Source: Lentinula raphanica (lineage: Eukaryota; Basidiomycota; Agaricomycetes; Agaricales; Omphalotaceae). Taken from it: a stretch of 64,000 nucleotides of DNA. Positions 56,195-64,000 of this stretch are shown in pieces. Position numbers and translations under genes: made by a program. The stretch covers positions 558,001-622,000 of the forward strand of contig JANVFP010000002.1 in NCBI GenBank assembly GCA_027919835.1, in the 5' to 3' direction. How positions within the stretch are numbered: the stretch's first letter is position 1; the number at the start of each line of letters is the position of its first letter. The notes below the pieces were generated by a model. That model searched no databases and was not told the DNA's origin. It saw only the letters and a list, made by a program, of their open reading frames with translations.

Positions 56195-57022
56195 TTACTC
56201 CAGACCACCCAGAAGCCGCTGCAACCATTCTACCTCCAATTTCAGTTGAATCATCGTCACTTCATCTTCGATACCCTCCACAGTGTTCCAATAGCTCTGA
56301 TCCCAGATACCACGTCACTTCATCCTGTTCCGCAATCGCGCAATTGTCTGTTCTATACATATTGCGATGGTCAGTGGGACACAGCTGACCAGCTGAATGA
56401 ACAGGCAATATCCTTTTCGGATGCAAGGAGGAGAGGATAGTGATATTTTCAGAAGGTGGGAGTTGATTGAAAGGAATGAGGGCCTTCGTTTTTCCGTGCT
56501 GTCTGTCAAATTCCAGGTTTGGTAGTGGGAGCTGAAGAAGCAGCCTTCCAAGATAATGCGGAAGAGATGGTTGAATATGGAGGCACAGAAGAATACCAAG
56601 CCTGAATCTTCACAGAATAATAATATTGACTTTCTCGTCGTTCGTTAGACGTAGGTAATGTCGTCAGAAAGCCTTGTGATTTGAATAGGGCCTGCTCTTT
56701 TCCGAGAGTCACTCTCTATGGATCTAAGCTTTGCAGCAGTGGCAGCAACAGACAGCCGATAGAATAGTGATCAAGAGCAGGAAGACTACATCACCCCAAC
56801 GACGACTATTGAAGTTTTGTTCTAATCCCTCTGCCATCTGGAGGGTACATGCTACATAGTAGAAAGCTCCTGGGGCTCTTCTTTCAGCAAGCTCCGAGAT
56901 AAAGCACTAATTTTTGAATGCTAAACGGCAAAATACCTGGACTGACTTGGGGTATGCTCAGAGAGTTGCGGCGAAAAGTCTGTGGTTTGTCCAGCAGTTA
57001 TTCTCCGTTGAACTTGGCCATG
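56195..57022 (-). pseudogene. Broken copy of the TM gene of unit B
   Basis: Aligns with 61414-62250 of the intact membrane-protein gene: TGGLE-like end LQRLLGG, NRMK, WKAASSAPTT, SKDHALYR-type block. Several frame breaks separate the pieces, and the signal-peptide and outer-domain exons (62320-62823) are absent, because homology ends near 57022. Confidence 0.8.
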
Positions 57023-58073
57023 GCTAGGATAGGCTCAACATAGTCCCATTGACTCCCATACCACTCACGGAGTAGTAGCTCTTTTTAGGGGGTGAGTAGT
57101 AGGGGCCTGGCTGGCCGTCTGGAGACTGGAAGTCAGGAAAAAAGAGTACTAAGAGTAGAGTCGTTAATATTTAGTCAGTGAGAACTTGATTCACGGTCAT
57201 GTGCAAATCATGTGTTAACAGTCACTGATTGAAATTTTTGAAAACACGTATGTTTTTAGCCGACGCGTCCATTATACGTATGTGAACATTTATGATTTAT
57301 ATTCTACTATGCCAGATCTCATACATACTTGTACCTCTGTGCAAGCTTTCTGAACCAAAACTGGAATGCATGCCCCGTTGTTACTCATGAGTTTTCCAGC
57401 CTGCAGAGAATCCATGAACTGTGGCAGCTAGCAAAGCTAGTATGAAACTCAGTTTGGACTGAATATTAACGCTGGGAGCTTGGCCTCGGGAAGAAGAATT
57501 AGCATCACTCTCAGAGCTTTCGATTTTGAAGAATCCTTTTTTGAGCAACTACAGTTCACAGTCATAGATTGCTGCGACTGCACGGAAACCTGGGTTAGCT
57601 ATTGGTTTTCATTTGATATCTTTGCAGAATTGCCACTCGATGCTCATGCCACAAGTGGTAGGAATAATCTCCGAACCTTGAGGTCAAAGTTTGGTCCCCC
57701 CACGTGAACCATCAGGCAATGTTCGGTCAAATTGCATGATTTTTGGCGAAAACGGGTTGGTCAACGACCATTTTCGAGGTTCAGGATCAGGCATCCCCAT
57801 CTATTATCATGGGTCCTTCCAAAACCCACAGAGGTCTCATTGAATCCATGGTAGTGCCAACGATACTACTGATAGTTCCTGTGATTTGCCTTTTTGACTG
57901 TCACCACATTTTTTTTTCCAATTTCAGAAACATTTCCTGGCTATGAGTTACAACGGTAAATACTAAACAAACCTAAACAAACCTTTCAAAACATGAAGGG
58001 GGCATAACAGGCATTTCAAACTTTGTAAGTGAAAAAGAACCTTATGGGATGGAAAAGAGGCTGAACTGCACTC
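57023..58073. other. Unique spacer between the duplication units
   Basis: 1,051 bp with no counterpart in unit B and no credible gene. It includes the small tandem actaaacaaacctaaacaaacc near 57963. Confidence 0.5.
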
Positions 58074-60419
58074 TCAAGTAGTAGGGGGCTCCTCGAGCTG
58101 ATCTTCGTCCATACCGTCTCCGATATACTCAACCCCGAACATGTTCTCATGTATGACTGCGTATCTGAACCCATCTCCTGGTTGAAGCGGCGCATGCCCA
58201 TCTGGCTGTGGGTTCGCCCTATAATTATTGAACTGTTGTCCCATCAATGCTCCAGCCCTTCGGTTATCCCCAGCCTCGATATAAGAAACGAGCGCGCCAC
58301 TGCCGCCTTGAGATGCAATCGCCGGCGGGTACTCATCTCGGTCCAGCTGTCCTGTGGTTCCTGTCGCCCCCGAAAGCTCTTGCGTAGTGAGCTGGAGGAG
58401 CTCCCGTTGGGACTGGTACTGTCCCGTAGAGTCTCGTCGTCGAGTCGGTGCACCGGATGGATCATATGTCAGAACCGGGGGAAGGCCCATTTCGTATACT
58501 CCTACACGAGCGTTCTCTACTGCAGCCGGAGTGTCTTCCTCGTAGAGGTAGATCAACCAATTCTCGTCTTCATCCCGTCGGGGTACATCCAATGGGAGGA
58601 CAGGCGGGCCAGATTGGCTCGGTGTATTAGGGTCATCGGGCCTTCGGTATCGTAGACTGTACCCATGAGGAGGATCAGGGATTCCAGGCGGCGGCGTCGT
58701 CGTCGCAACTATGTTGTTTGCTACAGCAACAACAGCAGCTATGATAGCTGGAACATTTGGATTCCCACATCGTTGATCATCTTTCGGGTTGTGGGTGAGG
58801 ATCCCTCCTTGGTCCAATGTGCCAACAACATAACTGTGGCTCATGCTGACTATGCCAGGTTCGGCACTCTGGAGTTGATCGCCTGACGTATCGGCTTTGA
58901 TATCTGTCACATAAGCGACTGTCATTCCCCCAGTCGGACTCCTTCCTCTGAGTCCAGCGCCAACCCACAGCATCCTTACAGGAATCCAGTAAGCGACGCG
59001 AAGGGTATCTTGTCCTACAGTCACACTGAACGGATCGAGATAAACCAATGTATCTGGATGAGCAGTATATGACTGCGTGTTTACCCCATCAGAACAGAAT
59101 GACAATATCATCCCTTGAGCAGAGGTATCGTATTCGACCCCAGTCACGGCTTTTGCCTGGAAATTAAGGCCCTGGGGCGCATAGCTAATGGCCTTCGTCG
59201 TAGAAATCTGCCCCTCGAGTTGCTTCAGAGGAATTTGTGATGGATTGTCGTCACCAGAAATTTGTACAATCATGGGAGTATCTAGAAGCCAACCGGTAGA
59301 GCATGCTTGACTTCCTGCAGGAGTTGTTGGTCCGTCTAGCTGACTGATATTCCCCGGAGCATTCCAGTAAGCATCTCCATCATTGTTATGGTTCGGTGTG
59401 ATGACATATGTTGTGGAATTGTTACTAGAATCAAGCTCCTTGGCTTGAGATGTGATCGAGGCAGTCGCAGTGTAGTCTTTGTAGGTGGTGGTGTGATTCA
59501 TCGGGAACTTTATGTGAATCCGGTAAAGGATGCTTGGAGGAAGATCTGGCAAATTGACGACAGCATTCCACCCATCAACGCGAGGAAACCCCAAGCCTCC
59601 TACTATAGATTGCCACTTTATGTCGGCGGTAGTATCACTTCCACTAAAGAAAGTGGAGGGATTAAGTCCATCGGGTATCCACACCTGTTCCCCAAAAGCG
59701 GTCATCAACGTCTCGTCCATAGACGTTGTATAACCTGCAGTCAACACAGGACTCATAGCGATCGTTGGCCCTGCATTGAAAATGAGGAGCGATAATGTCT
59801 CGGCTTCTCCAAACGGTAAGTTATTGTTATAACGGGCTCGACTGGACGCGATTCGCAAGTCACATTGCGATATTGTTTGGACGTTTGTCAATCCATTGAA
59901 GTCAAGGTTTCCAACGTCACCAGGAGTGTTCCAGTAGGAAGAGCCGTCGTTATGATGGTTCGGCGTGATTATATATGTAGTGGAATTGTTTGACTGACGT
60001 GGATCAGACGTGTTTGAAGTAACTGACGCGGTCGTCGTATCATCGTCGTAGGACTCCTCGCGTGTCATTGGAAAGGTCAGACCGAGCTGCAAAATAGTGC
60101 CCGGAGATATATCAGGAAGAGTGGTCACCATGTTCCATCCTTCGTAGTGTGTCGACGGACTAGTGAGGTTCGTCCAAGTAAGCGAAGCCAGATCTTTGGA
60201 TGGCTGTTTTCCTACTTGCTCCTGAGCTTTCTGAAGGGACGTCGATACATTGTTGTAGTCCATAGAGTGGGTATACCCAGCTGTGACGGTTGGAGCTGAA
60301 GCTGTGTCGGGTCCAGCATTGTAGATGTAAAGGGTAATGGTCTCCGAGTCGCCATAGGGTTTGTCGTTGTCATAGTACGCCCTTTTGGATGCGATCCGCA
60401 AATCAGCGCTGGTAGTCAT
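58074..60419 (-). CDS. DUF11-like x2 / NucA-NucB nuclease-like protein, copy B
   Basis: Intronless, 781 residues like copy A and collinear with it over the whole length. The ATG at 60419 is chosen because the upstream extension (to 60437) would need a TTG start. The DUF11-like repeats carry substitutions such as NVSTSLQ for NVSTFLQ and ETLSLLIFNAGPTIAMSP for ETLSFLIYNAGPTIARNP. The nuclease-like end keeps LDRDEYPPA and DNRRAG. Changes concentrate in the outer domains, and both frames stay open, so both genes appear under selection. Confidence 0.8.
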   Translation of the reverse strand: MTTSADLRIASKRAYYDNDKPYGDSETITLYIYNAGPDTASAPTVTAGYTHSMDYNNVSTSLQKAQEQVGKQPSKDLASLTWTNLTSPSTHYEGWNMVTTLPDISPGTILQLGLTFPMTREESYDDDTTTASVTSNTSDPRQSNNSTTYIITPNHHNDGSSYWNTPGDVGNLDFNGLTNVQTISQCDLRIASSRARYNNNLPFGEAETLSLLIFNAGPTIAMSPVLTAGYTTSMDETLMTAFGEQVWIPDGLNPSTFFSGSDTTADIKWQSIVGGLGFPRVDGWNAVVNLPDLPPSILYRIHIKFPMNHTTTYKDYTATASITSQAKELDSSNNSTTYVITPNHNNDGDAYWNAPGNISQLDGPTTPAGSQACSTGWLLDTPMIVQISGDDNPSQIPLKQLEGQISTTKAISYAPQGLNFQAKAVTGVEYDTSAQGMILSFCSDGVNTQSYTAHPDTLVYLDPFSVTVGQDTLRVAYWIPVRMLWVGAGLRGRSPTGGMTVAYVTDIKADTSGDQLQSAEPGIVSMSHSYVVGTLDQGGILTHNPKDDQRCGNPNVPAIIAAVVAVANNIVATTTPPPGIPDPPHGYSLRYRRPDDPNTPSQSGPPVLPLDVPRRDEDENWLIYLYEEDTPAAVENARVGVYEMGLPPVLTYDPSGAPTRRRDSTGQYQSQRELLQLTTQELSGATGTTGQLDRDEYPPAIASQGGSGALVSYIEAGDNRRAGALMGQQFNNYRANPQPDGHAPLQPGDGFRYAVIHENMFGVEYIGDGMDEDQLEEPPTT

Positions 60420-60579
60420 CTGTAGGGTAGTCGTCAAAATTTGAAGTCATCGTCAAAGACATGACTTTAGAAATACGTACCGGATTAACTCTGTGCAAGT
60501 AGTATGTTCACGAAGAAGAGAAGCTCGACGAGTTGAAGATCGATAGAGCCTGAAGAAAAGGGCACTCAACATCCAGGCT

Positions 60580-60585
60580 TTTATA
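60580..60585 (-). promoter_or_regulatory. TATA box of nuclease-like copy B
   Basis: Same ccaggcttttataatgttt tract as in copy A, about 165 bp before the ATG. Confidence 0.45.
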
Positions 60586-61413
60586 ATGTTTCAAGGATGT
60601 TAATACTTTAACATCTGGCTCGCGAGTAGGAACATCCTTGAGCAGAAAACTCAAGCTCCGTCACCTCATGATAGTGGCTTTGAATTTCTTGCATAACATA
60701 CTGTTACAGAGACGTAGTGACCTGAAAAAAAGTCAAGAAGAATGTATAGCGATCAGACAGAAGAACCCATAAGCCATTCCAATCTCACCTTTTTCGGGGA
60801 GGACTGGGCAATGTGTGGAGTTCTGGAGCAATACTTACTGAGCCTCTGACGATTCCTAGTTCTCATCTTGAAAAAGATTGAAAGGCTTTGCGATTGGATT
60901 ACTACCGTGCAAACAGCCACCGAACAGTATTCGGAGTTTTTGTTATTTTCTGCTTGGTCTATTTGAGACTCGGGTCCTAGGATGATAGAAGGTATTTGTG
61001 CATGCTGCATAATGCATAGGAAGCTCGAGTAAGCCCTTCTACGGGAGACCTACACGACAATTCTTGCCATCTTTCTGAACACAAGCGCGGCTCAGCGCTT
61101 GGCAATTTCAAGGTCTGGAACGCTTCAGTCGAGCCTACTTATCGGATCAATGAGTATGTAGATCCTTTGAATAGACAGGGACTTTTAGATATGCAAACCG
61201 CTATGTAAGGGCATGTACCTCAACTGGCCCGTGGTTGTTGAATTCAACCTGAATCCTCCTGAATCTAGAAAAGCAAACACTGATACCAATTGCTTTCACT
61301 CGTATCGTCACGCCTACATATACGCGGGATCTACGTAGGTGAGATTTCGTTCCAGCTGTCTGTCTGTTGCTACACCTGATAGAACGTTCAGTTCATTCCC
61401 AAGTCACTTTAGC
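60586..61413. other. Intergenic region within duplication unit B
   Basis: Counterpart of 55338-56194, with ccgaacagtattcgg at 60920 instead of the fuller palindrome of unit A. No gene. Confidence 0.6.
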
Positions 61414-62823
61414 TTACTGCATACCATCCAGAAGCCGCTGTAACCGTTCTACCTCCAACTTGATCTCAATCGTCGTCACCTCATCTTCGATACCCTCCAC
61501 AGTGTTCCGATCGCTCTGATCAAACACATCAAGTTGCTTCATCCTATTCCGCAATCGCGCGATTGTTTGTTCTATATCGCGACGTTCAGTGGTTCCCAGC
61601 TGACTAGCTGAATGAACAGACGATCTCCTATTCGGATGCGAGGCGGAAGGGACGGTGATATTTTCAGGAAGTGGGAGTTGATTGAAGAGAATTGAGGGCC
61701 TTCGTTTTTCCATGCTGTCTGTCAGCTTCCAGGTGGTGGTGCTGGTGGTGGCGGTGGTGGGAGCTGAAGAAGCGGCTTTCCAAGATAGTGCGGACGAGAT
61801 GGTTGAATATGGAGGCGCAGGAGAAGACCAAGCCTTCGAGGAATATTCACTTCCTCGTCGTTTGTTGGACGCGGGGAATTTCGTCAGAAAGCCTCGTGAT
61901 CTGTATAGGGCATGGTCTTTTTCTAGAGTCTCTCTACGGATCCGGGCTTTGCGGCGGCGGCAATAGAGAACGAATAGTGTACTGACGAAGAGTAGGAAAA
62001 CTACCGAGCCAAGCACTGCACCGACAATTACCGGAGTTCTGTTATGAGATGGCCCGGGGTCCAGCATACTACAAGACGGAGGTTTGTTGCAGATTTCCTT
62101 TATTCAGACTTCAAGATACTTACCTTTTAATGATGGGCGGCAGAATACCCGGACTGACTTGGGGCATAGTCGAGTTGACAACTCGGATACTAAAGGTTTG
62201 TGGTGTGTTTATCATTCTCCCATTGAACTGGCCCGGCTTTTTTCTGAAAGAGAATCCTTTGTCACCCTTGAGGGATCAGAAGTTCCATATATCACTCACG
62301 GACTCAGTGAAAATGTGAAAGTGAATAACGTGACATTACTAGCGTCAAAAAGTTCAGCAGATATCAGTTTCGACGAAATTGAAAGGTTTCATGAGGACTG
62401 ACTCACACCGATTTGTCCAATTCGAAAAGTGGAATCTCCACAGTACCAGAACTCTTCTCTGGATGGGATACGAACTCAAATTGAAAGGCTGGTGGATTTT
62501 GAGCTTGGCTATGCGAATGTGACGAATTATCGTCTTCACCGCCGGTGAATACTGACGCCAAAGCCCAGAAGCGTGGATCCTGACTGCCTCGTGTCCATTG
62601 GAGTTTCAACAGATAGGATGACGATGAATTAGTAGCATTCGCAGATGTATTTCCATCCTGAGGAGTCGGGACGACTTGAGGATTCGGGCTGAACTGAATG
62701 CAACGGAAGACTGGCACAGCCAGGAGAAGAATCAGAAATAGTGAACTAACAGTGGCGTTTTCTCAGACAAGGTTACATGTCAGGGAGAGAGTAAAAGCGG
62801 ACTCACGTTGACAATGAATGCAT
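61414..62823 (-). CDS. Single-pass membrane protein with coiled-coil tail
   Basis: Start at 62823 (MHSLST spliced to SLFLILLLAVPVFRC, a signal peptide). The outer part is about 130 residues: RCIQFSPNPQVVPTPQDG, N-glycosylation sites (NTS, NAT, NSS), LKLQWTRGSQDPRFWAL and a beta-rich strand (IEIPLFELDKS-like). A join near 62350-62310 leads to QVSPGILPPI and PVIVGAVLGSVVFLLFVSTLFVLYC, the membrane helix, then RRRKARIRR. The cytosolic tail has Ser/Thr-rich and coiled-coil parts (ERRDIEQTIARLRNRMKQL; IEIKLEVERLQRLLDGMQ). Type I topology of Agaricomycete surface-sensor-like proteins; no family name is certain. It is part of the duplicated unit next to the nuclease-like gene. Confidence 0.78.
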
Positions 62824-63506
62824 CATTGGCACCCGCCCAGCACAAAGAAAAAAAAACAGAAGGGGAGGCCCTTCCTAACGGTAACGAGAAAGTTCCTGAA
62901 CGAAAAGAAGGGGGAGGAAAATCGGCCAGGCGTTAAAAGAGAACGTTATACTTATGTGTTTGGATTTGAATGATCGTGTATCAGCATCATGATGGATGAG
63001 ACGACTCTCCAATTCGAACAATAGATTTCAAGCATGCTTCAGCGCCTGCCCAGCGACAAAACCCACATACCTATGCATCATCTGTATCAACAGTCATGAA
63101 GGGATGTGATGAACAAGAAAATGATACTGACAGAGTTCATAATAGTGGCGGAACTGGGCGAGAACAGCCATCGTCACAATCAACAGCTTGGTACCGTTCA
63201 CAACCAACGTGCTATTTCCGTTGCTTCATAGTTCGCTGGGAATAGCCAAGAGAGGATAGAGCCAGCCTCCTTGAAATTTGTTTCTTGAATGGATATTTTC
63301 GTGTTCGGGGAACCGCCGTGCGAGAATGACAGAAAAAGGCTCGATGGCATACTTAAGCGCTGATAAGCTGGCTTAGTCTGAGACTGTCCGAGATGAGCAG
63401 CGCCTGTCCAGCAAGATTACTCGCGTCTTGAAGCAGTGGCTATGATCTAGTAGCACCCAAAAGCGTTTCGATTGTCTGGAAGCTGAACCCCACAGTCTAT
63501 TGAGAG
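62824..63506. other. Intergenic region
   Basis: 683 bp upstream of the membrane-protein gene. No feature supported. Confidence 0.5.
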
Positions 63507-63932
63507 TTAGTTCGAGATACATTCGAGTTTGCGCCGCTTCGTTTCTCGTTCGAGTTCTCCTTGTAGGTCTTCCATCTCCTTCTTTGCCAGCCTCTCCTTC
63601 TTCTCCTCTACCTTCTCCTTCTGCTTCTCGGCCATCTTTTGGCCCTTCAGCTCTGACCTCAAAGCTGTGGCCTCTCCTTTCCAATACTCTGCTTCCTTTT
63701 GAAGATTTTCAACATCCCTCTCCAGCTCCGTAATCTGTGCAGCCAGCTGCTCAATATTCTCCTTCCCCTTATCACTTTCCTTGTCACTAGCACCAGGAGG
63801 ACATGCAGTCGATTTCCTACGGGCTGCATTAGCAGCTGCAACTCGTGCCCGTCTTTCTGCTTTGGAAGGCTTTCGTTTACGCGTCGAGCCCAGTCTGGAC
63901 GCTTTATCGAGTTCGCGATCAATGTTTCGCAT
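63507..63932 (-). CDS. Basic-region/coiled-coil protein, 5' end uncertain
   Basis: Open frame with ATG at 63932 (MRNIDRELDKASRLG). A basic stretch (STRKRKPSKAERRARVAAAN) precedes a long coiled coil (ENIEQLAAQITELERDVEN; KEAEYWKGEATALRSELKG) and charged tail. The layout recalls bZIP-like factors, but the basic part does not show the N-x7-R core spacing clearly. The upstream frame stays open to the window edge, so exons may be missing. Confidence 0.5.
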   Translation of the reverse strand: MRNIDRELDKASRLGSTRKRKPSKAERRARVAAANAARRKSTACPPGASDKESDKGKENIEQLAAQITELERDVENLQKEAEYWKGEATALRSELKGQKMAEKQKEKVEEKKERLAKKEMEDLQGELERETKRRKLECISN

Positions 63933-64000
63933 GAGCACGACCACAGGAGAAGAACAGAACGCGTGTGTGGGCTTGTGGAGAGGTCGGTGTTGTTGCGAGC

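Larger units (their letters stand above)
52740..57022. repeat. Segmental duplication unit A
   Basis: Matches unit B (58015-62250) from the agaaccttatgggatgg tract through the nuclease-like gene, its promoter and the membrane-protein gene body. Unit A is the more decayed: its membrane-protein gene is broken. Confidence 0.8.
58015..62250. repeat. Segmental duplication unit B
   Basis: Partner of unit A with the same gene order. Retains the intact membrane-protein gene, so it is nearer the ancestral state, or unit A was truncated on copying. Confidence 0.8.

Noticed and set aside
52833..60419. Reading the two nuclease-like proteins as secreted toxins
   Set aside because: No signal peptide or known delivery domain is visible; the nuclease-like domain alone does not support the claim.

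Overview
The window is 64 kb of fungal nuclear DNA, almost certainly from a mushroom-forming basidiomycete (Agaricomycetes). Nearly every gene is cut by many short introns of about 50-60 nt with GT..AG ends. The gene set (sedolisin, GH131, GPI-anchored GH37 trehalase, Zn2Cys6 regulator, TDT/SLAC1 transporter, a DUF6589 protein) fits that group. No rRNA, tRNA or CRISPR array was recognised. All gene models were spliced by eye from raw sequence.

Layout. 1-3.2 kb: 3' part of a TBC Rab-GAP gene, then an aquaglyceroporin. 3.5-6.2 kb: a 2.7-kb foldback element with long inverted arms, ~158-bp internal tandem repeats and a perfect 8-bp target-site duplication. 6.3-29 kb: a dense, mostly single-copy block with sedolisin, Zn2Cys6 factor, GH131, glutathione synthetase, PRMT3-like methyltransferase, 2OG-Fe(II) oxygenase, a HINT-type HIT protein, a TDT transporter, a CCDC25-like protein, a small membrane protein and an FMN-dependent 2-hydroxyacid dehydrogenase. 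29.4-47 kb: a tandem duplication of a secreted type-B carboxylesterase next to a trehalase. One esterase copy is intact. The other is broken by two transposons inserted within about 60 bp of each other. 47.9-51.9 kb: an RBM25-like splicing factor and an Msp1/ATAD1-like AAA ATPase, divergently transcribed. 52.7-62.8 kb: a tandem segmental duplication of an intronless gene for a DUF11-like/DUF11-like/NucA-NucB nuclease-like protein plus a neighbouring membrane-protein gene that survives in only one unit. 63.5 kb to the end: a short coiled-coil protein gene.

The most remarkable object is the 6,759-bp element at 31820-38578. It has ~146-bp imperfect terminal inverted repeats, a perfect 9-bp target duplication (gactggtgg), and two convergent genes. 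One encodes a RecQ-family helicase fused to a complete C-terminal bromodomain. The other encodes a DUF6589 protein with a GRP AT-hook-like motif and conserved acidic residues. The empty site is documented inside the same window by the intact esterase paralog. This looks like a DNA transposon family that I do not know to be described, with DUF6589 as the candidate transposase and a chromatin-reading helicase as accessory. The other broken site, at the esterase start codon, holds a 1.25-kb CACTA-type non-autonomous element with a 3-bp duplication.
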